A stretch of DNA of 64,000 nucleotides from Chrysomallon squamiferum. Lineage: Eukaryota; Mollusca; Gastropoda; Neomphalida; Peltospiridae. The stretch is from positions 1,450,832-1,514,831 of the forward strand of contig CM022671.1 in NCBI GenBank assembly GCA_012295275.1, in the 5' to 3' direction. Below the pieces are notes generated by a model, which ran no database searches, was not told the origin of the DNA, and saw nothing but the letters and a program-made list of their open reading frames with translations. Positions 25,396-36,060 of this stretch are shown here, one piece after another (position 1 is the stretch's first letter; the number at the start of each line of letters is the position of its first letter). A program made the position numbers and the translations under genes.

Positions 25396-27865
25396 ACCTG
25401 CCAATAATATGTGGTTATCTTGTGTATGAAATGTTTTTTTTTTTTTTTTTTTTTAATCTTTTTGGTGTTTGTTGTTGTTGTTGTTTGTGAGGGAGTGATA
25501 ATTCACTGGTTCAGTATTTTTTATGTCGGTGAACTCGCGGGTGACCTAGATTACCCCTCCCCAGCAACATCTTAGATCTTCTCCTGAATACGTAGTCAGT
25601 GCAACCATTCTCTGATTTTCGTGCTCTCGTTTCGTTCTTCTCGCTCCAACGCGTTCACGCGCACTTACAAACTGAGCGTTTTGTGTGTATTTGTGTTCAT
25701 CTTCAGTCACGTTCATAATTCGTTTTCCTTATTATTGAAAATATTCTTGGCACGCTGATAAAAGAAAGTAAAAAAAAAACAGAAACAATTACAAGGATGA
25801 ATGTTAACTGTACGTGAACATTCTAACACGGTCATCTGGAAGATGGGGAAAAGAATGGTTCACATTTTTACTAAACAGGTATTTTAATACGTATGTTGTA
25901 CCAAGGTGTGTTGTACCAAGGTATATTGTACCTGTGTGTGTATTTGTTTATGAGTGCATTTCTGCGTGCAAGCGAGCTTCTGTGCTAAATTATTAATCAT
26001 TATGTAAAAATAAACGAAGAAATAAGACAAACAAAAATCAGTGATAACATAGTTTGAAAATATTAATAGTTTCAGTGAAGGATACGATGGTTTTGGATCA
26101 TATGTGCAAAGTTTATCTTAAAATAATCTTTAAAAAGAAAATAGAAGAACGGCTCTGAATTAACAAGCGGTATTACATGAACTGTTTCTTATTATGTGGA
26201 GGTAGGCGTTTGTTTTATTTTTGTTGTTTATTTTTTAATGCCTATCAGAATTTGGTATCGGCGAATACGTTGATTTTCAAAAACTTCATACTTTAAAAAC
26301 GACACTGACGCCTCATTGCGATAGTCTACTTGCTTTCGATTCGCAGTAAGGGATCTTTAATTTGCTCCTTCCCGTAAACAGGAAAGTAGGGTGTGGTGCT
26401 GAGAAAACTTCAAACTTCGCTAATCTTAAGAGGTTTCACCCGTCTTGGAACATCTGCCTTAGTGACGCCATTAGAATTATCGAGACTACTTTGTCATTTG
26501 CTTTTCTTTAGGAAGATAATTATACTGGGAAAATGTATTTTCCGAACCGATTTCTGAAGACAGAAAAACTCTGCAACGAAATGAAGCGAAACGATAATAA
26601 TATTAAGATCATCATCACCACCATTATCAGTTTTAAAATAAATTAAAATGCATATTAAAAAAACCCCACCCATAAACGGATAACTGGTAGTATTGGTGAC
26701 ATCATGTTCTTGACTACCGACAACAAGACGGACTTTGTGCAGTTTTAAATATTTGTTTTTATTAAAGCACCATTTTTATTGTATGAAAGAAGAAAAACAA
26801 TTATAAACCGATTAACAAATTATATAAGAATTTACTTACGGAAAATTGTAAGATTTCACTGTAGTGTAATTTGTTGTTATATTTCATTTGTTAACATCAC
26901 ATACATTTAGTAAGAGACTTAAATGTTTAATATTAATGTATCATTTTTCTTTGACTAATAGTGTGTTGTACTGTGGTGGGGAGGGGGAAGAAAAACGTTA
27001 ATCCGAGTAGCTCTGTTTATATTAAAACAGTGACCAAGTTTTTCTACTGATATTCAGTTTTAGTAATTCGTTCGTGCGTGTGCGTGCATGCGGTAAATTT
27101 GATACACTAAATCGGCGGTGTAAATATGTGGGAAAAATTATCAAGTTACACAATTTTTACAAGTAATTTTGAGGGTGGGAAGTGTTTTGAACGCAAACAC
27201 GTTTTAAAATGGTTAGGGTTGGGTTTTAATTGTAAGATATCTTTTCTGTAATGAAATTAATATTTAAGAAAAAATCCGTGGAATTTTCCGCAATATGCAA
27301 TATTTACTTCGTTTGTGACAGGTTAAAATAGTGATATAAATTCGTACAAAATGATTAAATACGGAATATTAATAAAAATATTTTAATATGATTTATTAGC
27401 ATTAAATCAGAATTTAAATTTGTCACGATTAACTGTCATAAAAAGATGTTCTCAAAAATAAAGAAAAATGTAAATCTATTGCTCGATTTTTGTTCTAAAT
27501 TTGGAAAATATTAGTGTAAGAACTGGTTAATAATGAACAGTAATAAATGCTGTCATCTGAAAGTTAATGAAAACATTAGTAAAATATAGATATATATATA
27601 TAAAACCTTCATACAAGAATGATTTTAGACACACCAGACATTAATGTAGAGTTAATTTATGAGCATATATCTGACAAATTTTCCCCTTCCAACCAAAAAA
27701 TGTTTTAAAGAAAATATAAACAAACAAATAAAAATAATGCAAGAGAACCGAAAATGGACCAAATTATGAAAATCCACTGAAAGATGATTTACTCAACATA
27801 GCAAATTTAGTTTCAATAAGCATCGTCACAATTGACATTAGAAACGAGTCCAGTCAACACACGTG
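25346..27865. other. Spacer between convergent SLC22 and gelsolin genes
   Basis: It starts with an (AAAT)n run and a poly-T tract, then AT-rich unique DNA. I find no exon or recognisable element. Possible polyadenylation regions of both flanking genes meet here. Confidence 0.5.
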
Positions 27866-27871
27866 TTTATT
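27866..27871 (-). terminator. Polyadenylation signal AATAAA for the gelsolin gene
   Basis: On the minus strand AATAAA lies 24-29 bases after the TGA at 27897-27895, in TTTAATAAACACGTG. Confidence 0.5.
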
Positions 27872-27894
27872 AAATGTGTCGAGTTCTGTGTCTC

Positions 27895-27990
27895 TCAGGC
27901 TGCAATGGCTGCCTCAAAAGACTGGCATTTCTGGTTTTCACCGACACAAGTCACTGGAATCAGTGGATGTGTGGTCGTCATCAGGTAGTT
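27895..27990 (-). CDS. Gelsolin gene, probable last exon (end of G3)
   Basis: After the acceptor GAATTCTTTCAG, one frame reads [15 protein letters not shown]..., then [14 protein letters not shown] and TGA (27897-27895). This looks like the closing helix and strand of a gelsolin repeat (..YL....P..PVT...EG.....F). The alternative frame, entered if exon 9 is extended to 29079, reads [17 protein letters not shown] and stops at 27938. I prefer the first frame. Confidence 0.45.
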   Translation of the reverse strand, partial: NYLMTTTHPLIPVTCVGENQKCQSFEAAIAA

Positions 27991-29356
27991 CTGAAAGAAT
28001 TCAGAAAGACATCAGTAATAACATGGACTGCTGGTGACAAGAATCTCACATTTTAATTACTCATGTGAAAACATGGAGACTATACGTTTTATACGAGTTT
28101 TAAAAACAACCTTGTTTTGAAATAAATTAACTCAAGTCTGATAAAATTGAGGATACTGCTATATGTGTGTGTGTGTTATTACTTTAATATTTATGAATTT
28201 TTATTAAACACATGATGAAGATGAAACGTACATCCTCTCAAGCCTTTTGTTTACTGTCATATTTTTACATTTGAGAAATAAACTTAAAAATGTACAAAAA
28301 ATAATATTCGTTTTTTTTGTGGGGAAGGTATAAATCAAGTGTATGCTTTTTAACATTCCAATCCAGACAAACAGACCAGTTTTAGAACCATCCAGGACAA
28401 AAACAGTTTTAGTTTTTACACGTCCTGAAAACAGATCCTGTTTTTGAGAAATGTATTCTTATTAAAACATCTAACAGATCTACAGACAGGTATTCAGAAC
28501 AAATACATCCTCAAACAACAGCATGTTGATGTAGAACTCATTCTAAAAAACAATTTCATACATATAGAATTTCTGAAGAAAAATGAATCAAGAAATTTTG
28601 TTTTTTTTTTTGTTTTTTAATTATTTTTTTCCCCTGAAACAATAAATTAAAAGGTATCATAATTCGGTATTAGTAGAATTTTGGATTCTATTAGAAAAGT
28701 TCGAAACTTTTCTTATAAAAAAGATTTTAAGTTAAGAAAACTAATAGCCTTCAAAGCAGTCCACCCATAGCTCTCATGCATGGATGACCAATCCAGTCTG
28801 GTGACCAAGAGACTAAGCACATCTTCAGCAGAAATCATTCAGTAATTACTTTTTCAATTAACGCCATTGGATGGGGGAAGGTATCATAGTCTGGTAATGA
28901 GTAGAATTTTGATTCTATTAGAAAAGTTCGAAACTTTAGAGTATAAAATACAAAAATAATTATATTTAAAAAAATATGTATATACAATATCAAACAACTT
29001 CGTATCAATGAAATTAAATATTTTAATTATTTTAAATTGTAAATTAATCAAGTATTATTATTATTAAACGTGTATTACGAATCTCAAAGTTCCATACAGA
29101 AGAGTCTACATCATCTTCATCCAACACCTCAGTACTGGCTTTCCCTCTCTCAGACTCCAGCTGCTGACAAAACTGTGCAGCCTGCAAGGAACAAGTGACA
29201 CACAGTGATCACAAAGACATCATATTGTTACAGTGACATGTTAGAATGGTTTAGTGTTTGTTGTTTCAGGCCCCTGCTTCTATTTTCAAAACCCTTTGCA
29301 TGGTTCCCCTTGCTTGAAGACACTATGCTTTGTATGTAATGTATGTAATGTATGTA

Positions 29357-29400
<44 letters not shown>

Positions 29401-32400
29401 CAACTGCTTTCTCAGCTATGCAGTTTCAAATTTGTAGCATCATAAAACTGGTTATATATGGTCTAGCAGATATTAATCACATCTATCTAAAAAAAATATA
29501 GCTACACTTCATAGAGAGTTAAAAATCATACAGATGAATCTGATGAAAGCTGCTGTTATACAAAACATTTTTCTAGTGAGCAGTAAAGAAATTGTGACAC
29601 AGAGCTTCTTGTAATAAACAACAGTGCAGGGTTGTGAACGAAGGGAGATAACTGGTCAAAATAATCAACTAAACTCAAAAGTATGTGTAGATATGTGTAC
29701 ATAACATGGCAAGTTGATGTAAAATATTTATATATTTGACATTTACTAATTATCAGTTTTTTTGAAGTCAGCTGTTTAAAGTCAACCATTTCAGTTTCAG
29801 TTTTTTAACAGTTGTGCTACATTTATTAAATAAAATAAAACATTTTAGAAGAAATCTTTAACATTCACTTTGGTTTATTACAGTTTATTATTTTTTTTAC
29901 CTTAAATTTTTCATCTTTGTTAGCATTTTTCCCATTGAACTGGTAGATTTCCAGTCCCAAGTCCAGAATGAACACATCGTCTGAGTTCAGTGACGACTTA
30001 CTCAGCGACACCTGCAAAACATCAAACTACAATTAGTGGAAACTTCATACACACTATTTCACAAGTTCAAAATGTTGTCATCACATCTGTATTTCACTGT
30101 AAATTCATGCATGCTGTATGACATCTACATAATCGTTCAAATGTGAGGTGTTGAAAGTGTTGAGTAACAAACCTCTTTAACGACGATGCTTTTCCTGGTT
30201 CCTGAGAAGTGAAGCAGTCGTGGTTTGTACTTCTCCGGCTCCACATGACGGAAGCCAGAATCAGCTCCTCCTTTTAGCAGCCTGGAAATGAAGAAACAGA
30301 GAAAATAATAAAACAGAACAGCATCAGGAACAGGTATTTGTAAAATAACAAATGTACCAGCATAAACACCAGTAACAACAGAGTCAACAGCAACAATAAC
30401 AAAAACTATAGCATCAGTTGTCTTTAGACAGGCAAAACTTTCTGAAGTACTGAAAATAGATCTAAAGTCTAAAGCATTTACAGTCTGATGTTAATATTTA
30501 AACAGTGTATATTTCTTACAATACTGAATTACATGTGTTTCAGTATTTTTCAAATAGAGTAGTTAAGAGTAAAACCAGTTTCACCTGATGGTTTTGAAGT
30601 AACTGAGAGTAACAGTGGTTTCACCTGATGGTTTTGAAGTAACAGTAAAAGCAGTTTCACCTGATGGTTTTGAAGTAACATTAAAAGCGGTTTCACCTGA
30701 TGGTTTTGAAGTAACTGAGAGTAAAAGCGGTTTCACCTGATGGTTTTGAAGTAACAGTAAAAGTGGTTTCACCTGATGGTTTTGAAGTAACATTAAAAGT
30801 GGTTTCACCTGATGGTTTTGAAGTAACATTAAAAGCGGTTTCACCTGATGGTTTTGAAGTAACAGTAAAAGCGGTTTCACCTGATGGTTTTGAAGTAACT
30901 GAGAGTAAAAGCGGTTTCACCTGATGGTTTTGAAGTAACTGAGAGTAAAAGCGGTTTCACCTGATGGTTTTGAAGTAACAGTAAAAGCGGTTTCACCTGA
31001 TGGTTTTGAAGTAACAGTAAAAGCGGTTTCACCTGATGGTTTTGAAGTAACAGAGTAAAAGTGGTTTCACCTGATGGTTTTGAAGTAACAGTAAAAGTGG
31101 TTTCACCTGATGGTTTTGAAGTAACAGTAAAAGCGGTTTCACCTGATGGTTTTGAAGTAACAGTAAAAGTGGTTTCACCTGATGGTTTTGAAGTAACAGT
31201 AAAAGCGGTTTCACCTGATGGTTTTGAAGTAACAGTAAAAGCGGTTTCACCTGATGGTTTTGAAGTAACTGAGTAAAAGCGGTTTCACCTGATGGTTTTG
31301 AAGTAACAGTAAAAGTGGTTTCACCTGATGGTTTTGAAGTAACAGAGTAAAAGTGGTTTCACCTGATGGTTTTGAAGTAACAGTAAAAGTGGTTTCACCT
31401 GATGGTTTTGAAGTAACAGTAAAAACGGTTTCACCTGATGGTTTTGAAGTAACAGTAAAAGCGGTTTCACCTGATGGTTTTGAAGTAACAGTAAAAGCGG
31501 TTTCACCTGATGGTTTTGAAGTAACAGTAAAAGCAGTTTCACCTGATGGTTTTGAAGTAACTGAGAGTAAAGTGGTTTCACCTGATGGTTTTGAAGTAAC
31601 AGTAAAAGCGGTTTCACCTGATGGTTTTGAAGTAACTGAGGAAGAGCTGTGACTCGTGACCCTGCACTTCGCGGTGCTGCACTGGGAGGTCGTCGAGCAG
31701 CGTGTCCAGCTCCACAGTCTTGTACGCAGCGGTTCCATACTCGTCCTTGACAAACAAACCAAACAGTGAACACTGAGACATGAACAATGACAGAAAAACA
31801 GTGATAACAGTGAAAGAGCTATTTGATATTTGATTTAATTATGAAAGACTGGAATGTAAAATAATCATCCCGAGTTATCAAGTAACTGGAACATTTTTGT
31901 TAATTCATAGTGTCATAGCTAACATTAAAACATTATATATATAGATATCTATGTACATGTGTGTGTTAAGTAAGATAATGCACAGTGCCTGTGTGCTGTA
32001 TTTTCCAATCCAGAAGTGCACATCATACATCAGCTTGTCTTCCTCTTTGTAAGTCTGCAAAGAAAGTGGTATGAAATACACCTACCACAAAATATCTCAA
32101 ACCCAAAACTGTATCATAATTCTAAAACATTACACAGTGTAAACAATATATTTGTTTTGTTTAATAATGTTCCTCTTAATATTCTGTTAGTATGCTCTGC
32201 AATGTATAAATCACGACTAATATTTAACATTTCAGAAGCATTTTAATGAAGAAGCATTATAATTAAAACTAACAATCTGATAGGTAAACATTAAAATGTT
32301 ATAAACAGTTATCTCCCCTGAAAGATTTTTATGCCAACATGATTATCAATCTCATCACCATAAACAAACTTACATTAAGAATTATGTAAGAATCTCCCTC

Positions 32401-33530
32401 AAAGAACTTGCCATAATCTTCTTTTGGCCAATGCTTCACTTTAAATTTCTGCCAATGAAAATAAAACTATTTTATTTTACTGCTTTATCTTTAGGCAGTA
32501 TTACATTTAAAACAAGTTTCAATACAACTCAACTATAATTATATGCAAATGTAAATTCAAAATATACCCATTTCCCTTCATAATTATCCAATATTAAATT
32601 AATTACAGATGTAATACATACTGAAAACCATATTTTAATGTTTATCTTCAACAAAATAAACTAACATTTACTTTTTCTGTCTCACTATAGATCCATACTG
32701 TCATTCCACACCCTCAAGTTCAGTTAATCAAAATATATAATTTATTATTTATTATAAAACTGACCTCAATTCTCCAGATTTGCAGACCAACTTCTTTTCC
32801 TGCCCCTTTCCAAGCTGGTTCTGTCTCTGCAGATTCCTCTGAAATAGGAATAACAATAATACTGGCAGTTACATTATTAACTATTATTAACAATTTTGCT
32901 GTCACTAAAGTGTAATAATAAAACACTAAGTTTACAAGAAAATTAGTAGTAATAATAGTAGTGAGGGAAGTGACTGTAGTAGTAGTAGTAGTAGTGTAGT
33001 AGTAGTAGTGGTGGTAGTGGTGGTGGTGGTGGTAGTGGTGGTAGTGGTTGTGGGGGTGGTAATTGTAGTGGTATTTTTGCAAGTAAGACTTATTAATTAG
33101 CTTACTAATGGAAGCAGTTATGTGGTAACAGTAATAATTGTTTTAATTTAAGCATATCCATTAAAATGAAAATAAACTAAACTGTAAAGTAAAATTGTTT
33201 TAAAAGTTTTAGTTGGACTTGATTATCTACAACAATTCTGTTGATAAAGCACCTTAAGAAGCTGAATGTTTCAAGTGATCTGCTTACACAGAATATTTAC
33301 TTTAGCTTTGTTATCACCTGGATACAGATAAGCTATCATTTATACAAGGAGACACACTGAACGTGTTTAACAGAGACAAAAAGTAAAATACTAATACCAA
33401 CAGCAACACTAGCAGCAGCAACATAAATATTTCTATTTCAACTGTTTATGATTACCACTGAGTAACTCAATCAGTTTATTGTTGCTTTATTACTACTTTA
33501 TTTTTGTTCATATTATTTATTTATTTTTTC

Positions 33531-33578
<48 letters not shown>

Positions 33579-33722
33579 TTATTTATTTATTTATTTATTT
33601 ATTTTGTTGTTGTTGTTGTTAAAATAAGATTTACTTTTCACAGTTTTCTCTGTGTCAGATCCAAACAGAGCCAGGTTGGAGTCTTTCCAGTTGTACTTCT
33701 TTGGTTTAACCAGTCCTGACAT
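27895..33722 (-). CDS. Gelsolin/severin-family actin-binding protein (gene span)
   Basis: Clean coding segments, 5' to 3' on the minus strand, are 33722-33635, 32838-32765, 32448-32374, 32054-31989, 31745-31618, 30281-30173, 30011-29901 and 29181-29098. They encode about 245 residues. There is a short leader ([20 protein letters not shown]). Gelsolin repeat G1 follows: [18 protein letters not shown] at 37-54, [10 protein letters not shown] at 69-78, DVHFWIGK, and the helix ending [10 protein letters not shown] at 144. G2 then has [10 protein letters not shown] at 148-157, [17 protein letters not shown], and [20 protein letters not shown]. Such proteins sever or cap actin filaments under Ca2+/PIP2 control. 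Third-domain pieces lie at 28437-28357, 28269-28228 and 27990-27895. Assembled length would be about 330, near the 360-370 aa of three-repeat severins but short at the start of G3. The 3' exon joins are uncertain. Confidence 0.85.
28228..28269 (-). CDS. Gelsolin gene, possible G3 exon piece
   Basis: The frame reads [13 protein letters not shown] and meets a phase-0 donor TAC|GTTTCA, which joins directly to the last exon (..RMY-NYLMTT). It resembles the K-A-T-x-x-E-R helix start of gelsolin repeats. No AG acceptor precedes it at the expected place (..TTTCTCAAA), so the exon may be broken or mis-delimited. Confidence 0.25.
28357..28437 (-). CDS. Gelsolin gene, G3 core exon
   Basis: After an AAAAACAG acceptor the frame gives DLFSGRV and then [20 protein letters not shown]. 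This is an unmistakable gelsolin-repeat core (..VFILD.....+FVWIG). The 3' boundary has no GT at the codon expected; the nearest is AT|GTTAAA two bases on, in a different phase. Confidence 0.5.
28507..28542 (-). CDS. Possible micro-exon at the G2 end
   Basis: Between TTTTTTAG and a GTATTT sequence lies a 36-nt frame reading [12 protein letters not shown], phase 0 on both sides. It could follow ...DEDDVDSS of exon 9, where gelsolins have '..SEFWKLL'. This is speculative. Confidence 0.2.
28651..28937 (-). repeat. Pair of ~60-bp direct repeats in the gelsolin 3' intron
   Basis: AAGGTATCATA..TCTGGTA/TTCGGTA..AGTAGAATTTTG.ATTC, ending TTAGAAAAGTTCGAAACTTT, occurs at 28651-28710 and again at 28879-28937. 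About 170 bp of unique DNA lies between. Confidence 0.75.
29098..29181 (-). CDS. Gelsolin gene coding exon 9 (end of G2)
   Basis: After CTTGCAG it encodes [14 protein letters not shown], then [15 protein letters not shown] end it at the phase-0 donor TCT|GTATGG. A phase-1 donor further on (ATTC|GTAATA at 29079) is the alternative. Confidence 0.75.
29339..29397. repeat. (TGTAATGTA)n-(GT)n microsatellite
   Basis: Three TATGTAATG units lead into about 20 GT units, within the intron between gelsolin exons 8 and 9. Confidence 0.9.
29901..30011 (-). CDS. Gelsolin gene coding exon 8 (G2 core)
   Basis: Encodes 37 codons including [20 protein letters not shown] and [11 protein letters not shown]. 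The acceptor is TTTTGCAG and the donor AAG|GTAAAA; both ends are phase 0. Confidence 0.92.
30173..30281 (-). CDS. Gelsolin gene coding exon 7 (G2 start)
   Basis: Encodes (R)[20 protein letters not shown] and [23 protein letters not shown] is the conserved G2 entry motif of gelsolin and villin, near the phosphoinositide/actin side-binding surface. The acceptor is TTTCCAG and the donor GAG|GTTTGT. Confidence 0.92.
30575..31640 (-). repeat. Minisatellite made of the exon 6/intron boundary: 29 tandem splice donors
   Basis: On the minus strand every unit carries TTACTTCAAAACCATCAG, identical to the last 18 nt of coding exon 6, followed by the donor GTGAAAC and a CGCTTTTACT tail. I count 29 copies; the first (31618 end) is the true exon border. 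The usual spacing is 36 bp, with 38-40 bp variants. Longer variants restore a CTCTCAG before TTACTTC, which is also the exon's own upstream sequence (CTCAG). Every copy carries TGA straight after the AGG that spans the donor. Both strands have long open frames (such as [12 protein letters not shown] repeats on the plus strand), but these are repeat translations. Confidence 0.95.
31618..31745 (-). CDS. Gelsolin gene coding exon 6 (end of G1)
   Basis: Encodes [20 protein letters not shown], then [13 protein letters not shown] and LFLSYFKTI, with AG of the next Arg. This is the long G1 helix and the family's 'HES..F.SYFK' signature. The acceptor is TTTGTCAAG. Its donor CAG|GTGAAA is the first of the 29-fold array. 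Confidence 0.93.
31989..32054 (-). CDS. Gelsolin gene coding exon 5
   Basis: Encodes [22 protein letters not shown] (22 codons) after TTTGCAG. The homology-supported end is ACACAG|GCACTG, a GC rather than GT donor, because the next exon begins DEYGTAA exactly as the family requires. Confidence 0.88.
32374..32448 (-). CDS. Gelsolin gene coding exon 4
   Basis: Encodes [20 protein letters not shown] and YIILN, the second and third strands of G1. The acceptor is TTGGCAG and the donor AAT|GTAAGT; both ends are phase 0. Confidence 0.92.
32765..32838 (-). CDS. Gelsolin gene coding exon 3
   Basis: Encodes (K)[19 protein letters not shown] and IWRIE, the start of the G1 fold. The acceptor is CTATTTCAG and the donor GAG|GTCAGT. 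Confidence 0.92.
32940..33075. repeat. (TAG)n/(TGG)n trinucleotide repeat
   Basis: AGTAGTAGT passes into GTGGTGGTAGTGG in the intron between gelsolin exons 2 and 3. Tyr/His/Thr-rich minus-strand frames arise from it. Confidence 0.9.
33536..33604. repeat. (AT)n-(TTTA)n microsatellite
   Basis: About 18 AT units and then 8 TTTA units lie directly downstream (minus sense) of the gelsolin exon 2 donor. Confidence 0.9.
33635..33722 (-). CDS. Gelsolin gene coding exon 2 (start codon)
   Basis: After the acceptor TTATTTCCAG (exon starts 33725), ATG at 33722-33720 opens [20 protein letters not shown], then GSDTEKTVK and the phase-1 donor A|GTAAAT. This hydrophilic leader before the first repeat is common in invertebrate gelsolin-like proteins. 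The ATG is the first in the exon. Confidence 0.88.
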
Positions 33723-33989
33723 GATCTGGAAATAAATCAAAATAAATAGGCATGCATGTGTGTGCACTTGCACATGCAGACATGCATGCACACTCCCCCA
33801 TCTCCACACACATGCACCCACACCCCACACCCCACTTGCTTAAGAATCTGATCCTTAGTAACTAAATGTTTTAAAAGACCAAAATCATTAACTGTGGATC
33901 AATGTGTTTTTGTGTAAAACAAAAAACATTTACAAAACTGCTGCATGTTATAGGTTCAGCAAAAAAATGTGAAGATATAACAAAAATGT

Positions 33990-33995
33990 ACAATC

Positions 33996-34028
<33 letters not shown>
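33990..34028. repeat. Poly(A) tract
   Basis: About 30 A residues on the plus strand (T on the gelsolin sense strand), inside its first intron. Confidence 0.85.
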
Positions 34029-34030
<2 letters not shown>

Positions 34031-34251
34031 CCTCTGTTTATAGTTTCACATTCTCTTTACATGAATGCAGGATTGCAGTGACACTGAGAAATTAGGTCAT
34101 TTCCAAACAATAACAGATTTAGCTGCAAACAAGGAAGCTGATTCACCAAGTGGGTGAAGGATAATAAAAGTATCCCTTGTTACTACACACCAATTTGTCC
34201 TTTTATCCTCGACTGTATATGCTAGAAACATTTCAGTCCTTTCATAAATTA

Positions 34252-34272
34252 AATCATATATATATATATATA

Positions 34273-34336
<64 letters not shown>
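34252..34336. repeat. (TA)n-(TG)n-(TA)n-(CA)n compound microsatellite
   Basis: TA, TGTG, TA and CA runs follow one another. The TG and CA arms are mutually complementary and flank TA, so the segment could extrude as a hairpin. Confidence 0.9.
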
Positions 34337-35956
34337 TTACATACATACATATGCATATATAAACTTATTTAATTGTCAGATTATTATGGACGTGGTTTAT
34401 GATACAAATAAACAGCAGTTGTAAATATTTAAAATTTATTCAGGCCATTTGGTTGTATGACGATAAAACTGAATGTAAAGCACACCACAGATTACAAATG
34501 ACATATCTCTTTATCTTGAAATACAGCAGCCTTGTAATGCTAGAATTATCTAAAGATAAAATATACCAGGATGCAATACTCAGATTAAAGTCAAAAGAAT
34601 TATTTTTCCTTTTTTGAATAACATAATTTTTTTTTACATTTCTACAGTTATAATAACACTTCTCACTGCTATAGAATGAATTCTATGTTATTTTATGCTA
34701 GCTTAGACTTTATGCATTTTATTCTATAAGGTTATGGTGCAGCAAATGTGCAATTTATCTTTTCAAATTTATGGTAATGTGTTGTGACACATTTCATATG
34801 TATAAAATAGGTTTTAATCATATGAGGTTCTAGTTGGGTAGTGTTTATTTTTGTTTATATATATTTATAGCCAATTAAACCATTTCTGTTGTGTGGTGTT
34901 TCTGACCTGAAAAAAAATGTTTTAACAAAACAATGGCATCAAGACCAGGCAGTGATGAATTTGTTTTTATCAGCTCTGATCTTTTAACTTAATGCATTCT
35001 ATTTTTTGTCCATGAGAAAAACCAAAGAAAATTTATTTAAAAATAGAAATAATCTTTCAAATTCCTTCCTTGTTTAAAAAAGAAAAAAGAAAAAATATAT
35101 CATGAAAACCTTAAGTAAGATAAAAAGATAAACAATTACTCATACTCAGTGTCATCTGTATTTACTTTATTAATGATAATCTTGTTTCTGGTGCTGAATT
35201 AAAGTGAATATACAATACATCTACTAGCAATGATCAAATGTATTATTCAATATTTAATTCCTTAAATGATTACTCAACCTATCATTCACATTTGCATGTT
35301 TCAATACATAGGCAAAATCAGTTAATTATCATAAAAACCATTTGAAACCTAATTTTCTTAAACAATATTCAATTTGTTATTATTATATTTTAATAATTTT
35401 CAAACTTTAAATTTAAAAATGAAATAATCACTTTTTCAAGTATATCTTAAATACTTGTTACATGAATTAACTAAAGCAACACTGGATAAAAAAAAAAAAA
35501 AAAAAAAAAAAATGCTTTTATGCTTTTTTTAATCCTATAACCATTTGACAAAACCCCAAACGAACCCTCACACAAACACTCGTTATCTTAGATAACAAAG
35601 GGCAATAATCACCAAGTGTATTCGTAATTTCTGAAAAAATAAAGAAAATAATAACAAAACAAATAGAACTCAAAATCTAATTATTTCTTTTCATAACGTT
35701 AATTAATAACATTAATACACTACACTTTTACACCATTTTCATATTTAAAAAAATATAAAATAAAATATCCCCACCCCTCCACCTACTTCAATAAACCCCG
35801 CAAAACCCGATAATCTAAAAACTATCAAATTACGCTGGGTCGGAGTAAACTGAGTGGTTTACATCGTCTGCTGTGTCTGAATTAAACCAGTCTGGTGAAG
35901 AAAACACGTTGTTGTCTCAGAGACGGGGTACGAAGTAAAACAAAGACGCTACTTAC

Positions 35957-36060
35957 AGAGATGTTATTGGCAGCAGGAAGGAAGAAGAATATCGCGACAG
36001 TTCTCCACCGCACGAGACACAGAAGACTTCGCGACTGCGATACAGAAATCCGTTATCGGC
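35957..36060 (-). other. 5' UTR exon of the gelsolin gene
   Basis: The minus strand shows a GC-rich exon-like stretch ending CATCTCT|GTAAGTAG, a near-consensus donor at 35956. It lies upstream of the start-codon exon, which begins with an acceptor. No ATG-led frame of length is present, so it is likely non-coding. The 5' end is an estimate. Confidence 0.55.

Noticed and set aside
28741-28830. Minus-strand frame [20 protein letters not shown] as a gelsolin exon
   Set aside because: It has no match to gelsolin repeat motifs and lacks suitable splice borders.
30581-31762. Long frames on both strands encoding 12-residue repeats ([34 protein letters not shown])
   Set aside because: They are translations of the 36-bp donor array, whose length is a multiple of three. 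The exon frame itself stops at once, and the array is intronic.
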